64,000 nt of DNA from Evernia prunastri (Eukaryota; Ascomycota; Lecanoromycetes; Lecanorales; Parmeliaceae), in the NCBI GenBank assembly GCA_003184365.1, contig NKYR01000088.1, forward strand, positions 111,851 to 175,850, in the 5' to 3' direction. The notes under the pieces were generated by a model, which worked only from the letters and a program-made list of their open reading frames with translations, did no database searches and had not been told where the DNA came from. Within the stretch, counting starts at the first letter, position 1. Each line of letters begins with the position of its first letter. Of the stretch, positions 20,470 to 30,384 are shown piece by piece. A program made the translations under genes and the position numbers.

Positions 20470-23214
20470 ATGCCCCGCTCTGCATCCTCCCACGTTTCCT
20501 CTCAGACTGTCGATGAAGATGATGAGGAGGATGATAACATTATAACTCAACAAGCTGGCTACATCACACCCAGTTCGCCTACAGCTGCCCGCCGTCTCCA
20601 TTCTGCTAGGACGTCTGAGCTGGACCTTCGAAGGCGCCTGCCTTCTAAAGTCCATTCATATGATGAACACTCAAGCCTGCTGGCATTCGGGGACGGCAAT
20701 ACAAGAAGCTATACGGCACCCAACACCGGCCGGTCGCGCTTCTCAAGACGATCAAGCCAAGGTAGCCTCCGAATGCCAAAGAACCACAGCAGAGCCAGCT
20801 CATGGGGCTTCCGCCTAGCAAGCGCACTTGGTTCTGGACGAAAGTTTACGGAAAATGGCATGGGCGAGTCCAGGGCCTCAATATTCATGGACGAGCGGGT
20901 ATGGTACGATCAGTTTACATCAACGGACTGGGTGCACGACAGCATCGCTGATGCCTTCCGGGTACGTGATCTTCGGGCACGAAAGGACCTACGGGGACGC
21001 ATATATGCTTGGTTTGATGGAGCTCAAGGCTGGATCCTTGTGGCTATCATTGGATGTATAACTGCGTGCGTGGCCTTTTTCGTGAACATCTCAGAGACTT
21101 CTGTTTTCGATTACAAGGAGGGCTATTGCAAACAGGGATGGTACTTTAGCAAGAGAAAATGTTGTTATGGGCAAGATCACTGCTCCTCCTGGGAAACTTG
21201 GGGGCAACGTCTGAGTGTTACCGGCATCGAGAGGAAGTGGATCGATTTTGTCGCGTACGTCTTCTTCGTGGTACTTTTCTCCGTCGGCGCCTGCCTTTTG
21301 ACCTTGCTCACCAAGACGGAGATACCATCGGCTTTTTCCCTCTCTACTCTGGACGAGAATCTGGGCGCCGACAAGCAGAACAAGCAGAACCACCGGGTCG
21401 AGTCCGATGACATCAGCCAGAAAGCCAACTTGGATCCCACCGAGCCTGAAGCTACCGATGGTGAAGCTGCTGATGAGAAGCCTAGCACGATGGTCTACTA
21501 TCCCGCTGCGGGAAGCGGTGTTGCTGAAGTGAAAGTCATTCTCAGTGGCTTCGTCGTGCACGGTTACCTCGGTCTTCGAACGCTTGTTGTAAAGACTTTT
21601 GCACTCATTCTCAGTGTTGCGTCTGGACTTAGTGTCGGAAAGGAAGGTCCATTTGTCCACATTGCGACGTGTGTGGGGAATATTGCTTGCAGATTGTTCT
21701 CCAAGTACAACCACAATGACGGCAAGCGGCGAGAGATCCTTAGCGCTAGTGCAGCCAGCGGTGTCGGTGTCGCTTTTGGCGCGCCCATAAGCGGTGTACT
21801 TTTCAGTCTTGAGGAGGTCAGCTATTACTTTCCGCCCAAGACGTTGTTCAGAACCTTCTTTTGCTGCATCGTAGCAGCTCTTTCGCTTAAGTTCCTCAAT
21901 CCTTACGGTACTGGGAAAATTGTCATCTTTGAGGTGCGATACGTCACAGATTGGAGGTCCTTCGAAATGTTTGTCTTTATACTGCTCGGTATACTTGGTG
22001 GTGCGCTAGGTGCGTTGTTCATCAAAGCATCCAGAATCTGGGCTCGCACATTTCGACGCATCCCGAGCATCAAACGGTGGCCAGTCCTTGAAGTTGCGCT
22101 AGTGGCATTAGTCACTGGCCTGGCTAGTTTTTGGAATCGCTACACCAAAGTCGCAGTCACGGAGCTCCTTTTTGAGCTGGCGAGCCCTTGCAAGGACAAC
22201 GCATCTGGCCTCTGCCCTCAACATGGAAATGAGATTCTCGGCATCGTTGGTTATCTTTGCATTGCCTTCGTCATCAAGAGCATCCTGACTATAATCACTT
22301 TCGGCATCAAAGTCCCTGCAGGCATTTACGTGCCAAGCATGGTTGTTGGCGGCCTTCTGGGACGGATTGTTGGTCACCTTGTGCAATATCTTGCCTTCAT
22401 GCACCCTGATCGTGCAATCTTCGAAAGCTGCCCAAAAGGCGGAGGTCTAGAAGACTGCGTCACCCCCGGCGTCTACGCATTGGTTGCCGCCGGTGCAACC
22501 ATGTGTGGCGTAACCAGACTATCCGTCACCCTAGCCGTCATCCTCTTCGAGCTCACCGGAAGTCTAGACCACGTGCTCCCCTTCTCGCTCTCAGTTCTAG
22601 TAGCCAAATGGACCGCCGATGCTCTCGAACCTCTTAGCATCTACGACCTCCTTACAGACATGAACTCTTACCCTCTGCTTGACAACAAACTTCGCCCCAT
22701 CTTCACCGCGGACCTCGGAGACATCACCCCAGAAGTTCGCTCCCATCGCATCATCGACATCTCCAACTCCCCCCTAGTCTCCGCCCAAAGTTTACGCCGC
22801 AAACTCGAATTGCTCCACGACGCAGGTGAAATCGACGGTTGCCTTCCCATTATCCGTCACGGTGTACTCGTGGGCCTCATACCTGCCCCAGATCTCCAAT
22901 TCGCGCTCGACAACCTCGAAGGCGAAGAGCAGTCTTTGTGCCTGATGGCTACAAACGTAACATGGCATGACAACGTGGAGGAGGAAGAAGAGCAAGAGTC
23001 GGATCCTACGGACTTCACGCCATATATCGATCCGGCGCCCATGGCTTTGGATGTAAATTCGCCGATGGATCTTGTTTTCCAGTGTTTTGTCAAGTTGGGG
23101 TTGAGATATATTTGTGTGCTGAGGGATGGGCAGTATGCGGGGTTGGTACATAAAAAGGCTTTTGTAAGGTATGTTAAAGAATTGGAGGAGGCTGGGTTGA
23201 CGGATCCTTCATAA
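20470..23214 (+). CDS. CLC-family chloride channel/transporter (Gef1-like)
   Basis: Moves chloride across endomembranes (Golgi/vacuole) to balance charge for proton pumping. Single exon, 914 aa from ATG 20470 (MPRSASSHVSSQ); in-frame ATGs at 20380, 20383 and 20398 would add up to 30 residues without conserved sequence. An N-terminal Ser-rich, acidic cytosolic tail (~200 aa) precedes the membrane domain. Filter motifs are all present: GSGVAEVKVILSGF (GSGIPE equivalent; Pro replaced by Ala), GKEGPFVHIA (with the gating Glu) and KVPAGIYVPSMVVGG. The C-terminus has two CBS domains (after ADLGDITPEV and near MALDVNSPMDLVFQ). The gating Glu suggests an exchanger or voltage-gated type. Confidence 0.95.
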   Translation: MPRSASSHVSSQTVDEDDEEDDNIITQQAGYITPSSPTAARRLHSARTSELDLRRRLPSKVHSYDEHSSLLAFGDGNTRSYTAPNTGRSRFSRRSSQGSLRMPKNHSRASSWGFRLASALGSGRKFTENGMGESRASIFMDERVWYDQFTSTDWVHDSIADAFRVRDLRARKDLRGRIYAWFDGAQGWILVAIIGCITACVAFFVNISETSVFDYKEGYCKQGWYFSKRKCCYGQDHCSSWETWGQRLSVTGIERKWIDFVAYVFFVVLFSVGACLLTLLTKTEIPSAFSLSTLDENLGADKQNKQNHRVESDDISQKANLDPTEPEATDGEAADEKPSTMVYYPAAGSGVAEVKVILSGFVVHGYLGLRTLVVKTFALILSVASGLSVGKEGPFVHIATCVGNIACRLFSKYNHNDGKRREILSASAASGVGVAFGAPISGVLFSLEEVSYYFPPKTLFRTFFCCIVAALSLKFLNPYGTGKIVIFEVRYVTDWRSFEMFVFILLGILGGALGALFIKASRIWARTFRRIPSIKRWPVLEVALVALVTGLASFWNRYTKVAVTELLFELASPCKDNASGLCPQHGNEILGIVGYLCIAFVIKSILTIITFGIKVPAGIYVPSMVVGGLLGRIVGHLVQYLAFMHPDRAIFESCPKGGGLEDCVTPGVYALVAAGATMCGVTRLSVTLAVILFELTGSLDHVLPFSLSVLVAKWTADALEPLSIYDLLTDMNSYPLLDNKLRPIFTADLGDITPEVRSHRIIDISNSPLVSAQSLRRKLELLHDAGEIDGCLPIIRHGVLVGLIPAPDLQFALDNLEGEEQSLCLMATNVTWHDNVEEEEEQESDPTDFTPYIDPAPMALDVNSPMDLVFQCFVKLGLRYICVLRDGQYAGLVHKKAFVRYVKELEEAGLTDPS

Positions 23215-23403
23215 TGGGAATTCACAATCTATTGTCTTTTTGAATTTATGTGCTGCATGTATCTTCTACCTTCACGTTCAGCATCTTCCGGCATAGCGTT
23301 CTCATTGTGGCATCATTGTGTATCAAAGTAGCAAAGACGTTGGTATTGTAAGAGTATCATTTCTTCGGGCATTCGTGATCTGTTGCCCTGGCGTCAACCA
23401 CCA

Positions 23404-24326
23404 TCACCGCTCGTTCTCTGCCCTCAGCTCCCTGCTAATTCCCCCTTTATCCCTTCTCTTCGCGTCCGCCTCCAACGCCGCATCCACCGCCTTCCCCAAC
23501 TCCTTAACCTTCCTCATCGCCACCTCCACGCATCGCAACAATACCAGCGCATCCACCTCCCCCCCTCCCCCTTTCTGCACCAGACACACTTCCCCCTGCG
23601 GATTCGCCGCCACCACTATTTCGCCTTCGCTGCACTGCTGCTCCATCAACGTCGCGTCCACGAGCCATTTCTCGCCCGATTCGAAAAAGTTGAGCGTCAC
23701 GCAGAGAGGGTGGTGGAGCAGGGCGAGCGGGACGGGGTCGCGCTCCAAGGGGGTGTAGACGGTCAACTCGCCGCCTCTTATGCTGGTGTCGGGGATCCGG
23801 TAGTGCCGGAGCGCGGTGAGGGTGGCGAGGCAGCAGGCGTCTACGAGGCCGCCGTCGTAGTCGAGGACGTGGATGTCGGCGCGGAGAGACCACACCTTTG
23901 CCCCGGCGACGAGGCAGAGGGATTCGGTCGACAGGGCCTGGGAGCGCCGGAGGGCGGTCTCGAGGATGCGGGAGAGGTGCGTTTCGAGGTCTGATTGGCT
24001 GTGAGGAGGATACGTATCGGTGAGCCGGGTCGTTGATGGAGGACGGAGCGGAGGAGGAGGAGGTCACGATTGCAGAGTATTAGAGTGAAGGAGGAGGGGG
24101 AAAAAAAGGGAAAGAGGCCTTACCCCAGACATGGAGGGGAGGGTCCTTACCGGCCGGATTCGAAGGCGGGGGATGCGAGGGGGGAGAGCTCGGTCGTGAT
24201 GGTGAAGATGCCGTCGAATTTCCGGTCGGGGCGGGGCGCTGTGATGAAGGCTGAGATGGAGGTGAGGACTCTGGGGAGGAAGGGTCAATGATTTGCCGCC
24301 GAATGGTCAATTGAATCGGCTTTCAT

Positions 24327-24361
<35 letters not shown>

Positions 24362-24530
24362 GATACCTCGTCTTGCCCACGCGAACGTCTGCGACGCCAT
24401 AGTCGTCGGCGAAGGAGATGTCGAGTTGGCGGTAGGCGTCAAGGGGGCGGGCGTCGAGACGGATGTTCTCCTGCAAAGCTTGGAGGAGGAAAGCGCGCTC
24501 GTTGATGGAGGGTTCTGCTTCGCGAGGCAT
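23404..24530 (-). CDS. RRP45: Exosome complex subunit RRP45 (RNase PH-like)
   Basis: Non-catalytic RNase PH-fold subunit of the exosome ring, acting in rRNA processing and RNA turnover in nucleus and cytoplasm. Model: complement(join(23404..23998, 24151..24270, 24367..24530)), 292 aa, phases consistent. The N-terminus MPREAEPSINERAFLLQAL then LDARPLDAYRQLDISF is typical of RRP45/PM-Scl75. Next come VGKTRVLTSISAFITAPRPD, a helix with ILETALRRSQALSTESLC, and the core WSLRADIHVLDYDGGLVDAC. Upstream codons to 24548 begin with TTG, so ATG 24530 is the start. Intron 1 (24271-24366) carries a (GA)n microsatellite and a poly-G run. Its 3' end lies 189 bp from the CLC stop (convergent). Confidence 0.93.
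24327..24362. repeat. (GA)n microsatellite plus poly-G in RRP45 intron 1
   Basis: About 12 GA units followed by a run of about 11 G. It lies wholly inside an intron, near the 5' splice site, and is likely length-polymorphic. Confidence 0.9.
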
Positions 24531-25869
24531 AGCGGTATAGGTAGCCAAGGTACCTTGAGGTAGGGATATGAAGAGATGCTTTGAATATCAGTTTGGTGAG
24601 TGATGGGCAACGTTCGGTTAACTCCAGTCTCCACTAGCGGAATTGCCACGGGTTTGATTAATTAGGGCAGGGCTACACAGGTGAAACGGCTGGGTTTAGA
24701 GACAGAGCCGCAGAAGTACCGTTAGGCTAAAGTAATAATTTGTAGTGCTGACCGTTATCGCATCCCAATCTACAAAGGGGTAATCATTTGGTGTCAATTG
24801 GGCAATCCAAACTGTTGACAGCAGACTCTTTGTGAATGTTATGTATGGTGTAAAGTACGACTGCGTAGGTATCTTAGCCCATATCTTGCCTTGTGCCTTA
24901 TGCCTTATGCCTTATGCCTTTTGATGAAAAGAGAGCGGAACAAAAATGACTGCTGATGGGGGACGGGGAGATGAGGCCAAGTCTCGTAGCTACCTTAAGA
25001 TGGTCAAAGCTAGTGGAAATTGTTGGATGAATAATTATATTTAAATAATAATACGACTCTTGGCAAATTCGCTTCTTGGCAGAAGTGCATACTACGCAAG
25101 TCTCCAAGATACCCCCCGGCTAGGTCGGAAAGGTTCATATGATGACTTGGCTCCTTGGCTACAAAGCTGAGAGGGTAAAAAGAACATGGGGACATGGGAC
25201 ATGGTATATTACTCTCTTAAATGATTCTCTACTCATTTCTACTACATACATACATACAAACTCTTCCTACCTTCCCATCAGAATACATATTGCCATCTTA
25301 ATACATTCGCAGTATCTATCATTTACAAATTACACCAAAATTGGAATTACTTAACACTTACTCGTGGCCTCCGTCCGCCGCGATATAATCTTCGGCATCG
25401 GTAACTGTGGAAAATCCGGGGCATACGAGTACGTACGTGGACAGCAAAAAAGGGATTGCACTTCATACCCACCATATATTATCACCACCGCTCCTACAAC
25501 AAAAACATCTTTCTCTCTAATATCTCACCTGACATCCTACATCCTACCTTGCACCCACCACATTTAGGCCATGACAGAATCGTGCGTTGTATCGACATGC
25601 TGACACCCGGCAGCTCGGACCAAAACAACACTCTACCCTCCGGCCTCTGCGGAGGCACATCAAATCTTCAAACCCTCATCCGCCAACGCCATTTCTACTT
25701 CTACCTCACAGTCGCTTCCAATTGATAACCTGGGTCCCTTTTCATCTCTCTCCTTCCTCCCCTCGGAGTCCGAGTTCGGCCAAGACTTCAGTCGCGTGAC
25801 CTTCTGAGTCTGCAGGTCGGGTACATAATTGTGGGGAGATTGATTGATCGATCAGAGAATTGTTTTATG
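24531..25869. other. Intergenic between divergent RRP45 and PAP2 genes
   Basis: About 1.3 kb. It holds a tandem 7-mer array at 24888-24921, a GGTACCTTGAGGTAGGG motif at about 24547 and many CATACATA runs near 25240. ORFs near 25364-25800 are in the likely 5' leader of the PAP2 gene and have no conserved sequence. Confidence 0.4.
24888..24921. repeat. Tandem 7-mer TGCCTTA array
   Basis: Reads CTTGTGCC then TTATGCC repeated three times. Short, nearly perfect, intergenic. Confidence 0.9.
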
Positions 25870-27231
25870 ATGGCGAATCTCACAATACACGAAGTCCCGC
25901 CGGAGTGGAAGAGCCAACCTATGTATCATCTTCCTGCATGGGGAGAGCCATTGGTAGGCTTACTTCCACTGTCCGTGTCTTAGACAAACACACGTGGCTA
26001 ACGATCCTTTCTAGATTGTCTTATCCATCCTCGGTGGAGCTATGTTCTTGACGAGGAGACGTAACTTTCAGATATTCGGGAAGCGGAAAGAAGGATACCA
26101 CAATTCCTACCTGGACTCCAACTCCTCTGATTCGACCGAAGACTTGCTCGAGTACGATTCGGATAACGACGATGATTCTCAAGACCCCTTGTCAGCATCC
26201 AAGCACCTCTCGAAAAGACGGAGGTGCTGCGGAGTCGTCGTCAGCACCCCGAACTCCTCACGCTTCTCGGGTCATATACATAGTCGCATTCTACAAAAGT
26301 TTCCATTCTTGGTCGAAATGTTCTACTGGATTATCACCTACCTCTTCTACCGCCTGACCAAAGTTTTTTCACAAATCATATTTACAAAGTCCATCATAGA
26401 AGTCGCTCAGACGCACGGCCTGGCAATCCTTGAGTTTGAGCAGTTCAGCTGGGCAAGCTTTTTGTTCCCGATCAAAGAGCACACTGTGCAGCACTGGTTC
26501 ATGGAGGGCCATCAGGATGCCTTGACGGTGCTGAACCGAGCCTACGCTCTTATCCACATACCTGGTACTGTAGGGTTCGTCGTCCCCTTTCCTGTCTCCT
26601 AGATATCTGCCTCGCTTTCCGCCGACTTTCGTGTAACACTATCAACAGATTTATAGCGTGGTACTACTACATCGCGCCCTCGCATCCTACCTTCGCCGCA
26701 ATCCGCCGCACCCTCACCCTTGCCAACTTGTTCGCCTTCCTAACCTTTACGCTCTACCCCTGCATGCCACCGCGCCTCCTTCCGCCTGAATATGGGTTTC
26801 TGGACTCCGTCCGCCACGACAAAGCAACCTCGATCTGGATGAGCGGCAATTTCGTCAACTCTCTCGCCGCCATGCCCAGCATGCATTTCGGCTATGCGTT
26901 CGTCATCGGCTGCACCATGATCTACCATGCTGGTATCTTCCGGAAAACAATGGAGAAAGGGGAGACGAGGAAGTCGAGTTTTTGGAAATTCGTCTACTGC
27001 CTCATCGGGCTGGGATACCCGAGCATGATTCTGGTCACCATTGTGGCGACGGCGAACCACTATTGGATGGACGCGCTCATGGCGACGATCGTGGCTTGCG
27101 CCGCTTACTTGTGCAACGGGATCTTCTTGACGCTGCTGCCGCTGGAGGATTTGCTGCTGTGGGTGTTGAGGCTTGAGAAGCCGATCCCGTCCACTGGCGA
27201 GACTTTCAGGCAAAGGGGCGGCAGGATATGA
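25870..27231 (+). CDS. PAP2-superfamily integral membrane protein
   Basis: Model: join(25870..25953, 26015..26574, 26649..27231), 408 aa, phases consistent. Exon 1 gives MANLTIHEVPPEWKSQPMYH. A first hydrophobic segment (IVLSILGGAMF) is followed by an acidic Ser-rich loop, then several membrane helices. The PAP2 phosphatase motifs are modified: PSMHFGYAF stands for the PSGH motif and NHYWMDALMA for the third motif, with its catalytic His and Asp present. This layout matches the fungal PAP2 group related to Aur1 and inositol-phosphoceramide synthases. A role in lipid phosphate or phosphodiester transfer in secretory-pathway membranes is inferred; the substrate cannot be read from sequence. Confidence 0.88.
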
Positions 27232-27731
27232 TAGCCATGGCATCTTGTTGTGTCATAAAGCGTTGCCAGGCTATGCCCGAGGATCCGTCCTGATGGTTGG
27301 ATCGCCGTTTCTACGGCGCAGAGGGAAGACTTTGACCGGGACGCCGGAACACGTCCACAGTAAGCGGCAAATGAGCGGGCGAAAGTCCTAGGCTGCACAC
27401 TCAGGGCCGTGGCGTTTCACGAGCAAGTCTCGACTTAGATTGGCATGGGCTTCTTTTTTTGGGCACAGGCTTGGGGGAAGGGGATGTATAGCTTGTTGTA
27501 CATCTGTCCTTGATAATACTATTCAACTATTATTACATTTCTACGCAAAAGTTTCCCCCCTCCCGGCTCTAGCCACAAAACCTTTGTCCGGGAACGTGCT
27601 TTTGTAATGTAACAGATAGCAACAACAATGTCACCAGAAAGAAGCAGATCCTCTCACAAGGTTCCTTCCCTCTCTTTCTTCACCATCACCCCTTCCCAGC
27701 AGGCCCTCCCCCTCCAACGGAAAACCCCCCT
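27232..27731. other. Short intergenic space (convergent genes)
   Basis: 500 bp between the PAP2 and BTB stops. AT-rich near 27505-27545, consistent with 3' ends; nothing else recognised. Confidence 0.4.
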
Positions 27732-28749
27732 CTACCTCTCCCCCCTAGCCCTCTTCCTCGCGCTCCCCTTGCCCCCATCCCCATCATCCGCCTTCCTCCT
27801 CCGCTCCTCCCTCTTCTCCTCGGCATCGAGCACGAAGCTCAGGACGTCAAAGGCGAACTCCGGGTACTCGAGGCACATGGCGCGGAAGGAGCCCTCGGTC
27901 TCGTGCCGCAGCACGTGGCTGCGCTGGCCCCAGAAGCTGGCGACGGGCCTGCGGATCGTCGCGTCCTCGCGGCGCGTGTGGCTGTAGACGTAGCGCGCGT
28001 ACGTGAGCTCGGCGACGGCGGTCGAGGTGACGAGGTGGATCTTGGAGTGCGAGAGCGTCTTGAGCGCCGGCATGGAGAGCTTCTCGGCCAGGGTGTACAC
28101 CTTGGCGTGCTTGAGGAGCTGGTCGCCCGCCTGGTCGACGGCGGGCGTGGACGGGTCCGCTTGCAGGTTGCCTGAGAGCAGCTTGTGCGGGAAGTACTCG
28201 CCCGTGTAGAGGTATTCCAGGAAGCAGGAGGTAGCTTCCAGGTCGTCATTTTGGAGGTCGATGGAGTGTTTCTGCGAAGAAGAAGAAGAAGGGGGGTTTA
28301 GGCGGTTAGCGAGGGTTGAGGGTCAGATGGCGAGGGGTGGGGGCGCGAGTAAAGGGCTTACTGGCGAGGCCGAGTCCGGCGCGATGGCATCGGCGAAGAA
28401 AGGCGACTTGATGAGGAGGGCTTGGTGGGCTGTAAGCTGCGTCGCCGCGTCGCCGGAGCCGATGTTCAGGGTCACGATGGGGGATTTGAGAAAGCTGTTG
28501 ATGTTAGAAAGCTTCAATTACGACTCAATGGGAGATTCCTGCAGCAACAACTCACTCAACGAAAGTGACCCTCCCGGCAGGTCTGTCCGCTTCCGCCGCG
28601 GTTTCATCCTCACCTACGTCTTCCCCAGGCGCATCGTCGGCGCCCGTCTCTCCTACTTCCATGACATCGGCGCTGTCACCAGCTTGCATATCGACGTCGC
28701 CTGACTCGTCTGCTGCACCGCCTGAAATGCGCACTTCTGGGTCTGCCAT
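27732..28749 (-). CDS. BTB/POZ-domain protein
   Basis: Model: complement(join(27732..28271, 28362..28494, 28556..28749)), 288 aa, phases consistent with gtgagt/gtaagc donors. The N-terminal ~65 residues are acidic (ADESGDVDMQAGDSADVMEV). The BTB fold follows: FLKSPIVTLNIG, LTAHQALLIKSPFFADAI, LQNDDLEATSCFLEYLYTGEY, then KHAKVYTLAEKLSMPALKTL. The C-terminus is basic (SARKRARGER), a possible nuclear localisation signal. Fungal BTB proteins of this size are mostly uncharacterised; a role as Cul3 adaptor or in protein interaction is family knowledge, not shown here. Exon 3 is strikingly GC-rich. Confidence 0.85.
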
Positions 28750-29239
28750 TATTTGCTCGGTGTCTGTGCGCAAGTTTTTTTTTTTGGGGGTGTGACTCGC
28801 AATTAGAGTTCCTTTTTTTTAATCGTTTCGTACGACCAACTTATATTACGCAATGGCTCTCAATGAGTGTTAGGTACGGCAAGAAGACGAAGAAGAAGGA
28901 GAACCGAACCGCCAGGCGAGAAATACTTCACCGAGGAAGTGACAGTGGTGGGAGAGAAAGAAAATATACAGAATATATATGAGGGTGGAAGGTGAAGGTG
29001 TGAAGGGGATGGCTGGGATCTGCTCGAGATTCCGAAACTTTCGTACCTGAACTAGAGCTCCCAGGAGCTAACCATCGGCGTTAAGAGCGCTCTTGCCGCG
29101 GGCTTGGCGCTCCGCTGCGGGCAAGTGGAACTTTTGGAAGCAAACTTGGTGGGGATCGAATCTCCGGTCAAGAGCCGTCGTTGTTTATCAATTGTTTGTG
29201 TCAATCCTTTCCCTAGATATTTCTGTATAGATCCCAAAG
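28750..29239. other. Divergent intergenic region
   Basis: 490 bp between the BTB gene and the isochorismatase-like gene, so both promoters should be here. Includes a T-run (28774-28783) and purine-rich tracts at 28876-28905; no other element recognised. Confidence 0.4.
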
Positions 29240-30180
29240 ATGGCAAGACCACATCGATTCCGTGTGTAGGACCTCAAGTTGACCACGAGCTTCGCTAACA
29301 ACCAGCCTAGCAAATCCCGCTCTATTGTACGTCGATCAGCTCCCGTCCCTCAAATACCGGCTCATCATGTCACCAGCGTCTGCGACATCCAAGAGAAGTT
29401 CCGGCCCGCCATCTTCGAGTATGGCAAAGTGTAAGCTTTGGTCCCTTCGGTCTCATATGCCGCATCATCATACTAATTACACCCTCAGCATCTCCACCGC
29501 ACAAAAAATGATCCGCGCCTGCAACACCCTCTCCATCCCCGTCTACGCAACCACCCAATCCGTCTCACGCCTGGGTCCAAGTCCGGCTTCTTTGGTCCTT
29601 TCAATACCCCCTGTCTACATCGCTCACAGAGTCCCCAGTCTGCTCCGAACTTAACAACCCACCCCTCTACACCATCGACAAGACCGCCTTCTCGATGCTC
29701 GTCCCCGAACTGCGCTACACCCTCGCCGAGCGCTCGCAGATGCCCTACCAAATCGCCATTGTGGGCATCGAGACGCACATATGCGTGACGCAGACGGCGC
29801 TAGATCTGCTGAGCGAGGGACACAGGGTGTATGTGCTCGCGGATGGCGTGAGCAGTTGCAATGGTGGAGAGAGGGATGTGGCGCTGAATCGGCTGAGGTT
29901 CGTGTGCTCCTGTGATCGGAAAGAGCGAGGATCAAACTGATGTGTCATAGGGTGGAGGGAGCAATCGTGACGTCGAGTGAGAGTTTTCTCTACGAGTGTA
30001 TGGGGGATGCCAGTATTCCAGAGTGAGCTCACCATCTCCACTTCCCATATCCACTTCCCGTAACCTAGAATAAGAGCGGCATGGTTAACCCTCGTGAATA
30101 GATTCAAAGCAATCGCTGGATTGGTAAAGGAAACGAAGGAAAGCACCAGGGACGCAGTTCAGACACTCTGTAAGATGTGA
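29240..30180 (+). CDS. Isochorismatase-family hydrolase
   Basis: Model: join(29240..29265, 29306..29326, 29377..29430, 29489..29574, 29630..29897, 29951..30022, 30102..30180), 606 nt, 201 aa, seven exons. The spliced start is MARPHRFRVLANPALFVCDIQEKFRP with the catalytic Asp. The Lys is in TIDKTAFSMLVPEL and the nucleophile Cys in GIETHICVTQTALDL, so the Asp-Lys-Cys triad is complete. It ends FKAIAGLVKETKESTRDAV. The size and VLADGVSS motif match the small eukaryotic isochorismatase-domain (ISOC1/2-like) group of unknown substrate. The first two junctions (gtagga and gtacgt donors) and the LESPVCSEL junction at 29574/29630 are the least certain. Confidence 0.85.
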
Positions 30181-30384
30181 GACGACAAAGCGACAAAAAG
30201 AACTGTGCAAGGACAATAAATCAAAATGGTACTCTGATAGTAGCTCCTGTATTGGCTGTATCTAGAAGCCTACTCAGCACATTGTGCCTGAGTTCTAATG
30301 TACATATTATTGCACATGCCGGTGAAAGCTGCAAGACGTGTTGATAGCCCCTGAATAAGCTGATCCCTGAAAAGAATAGAACTC

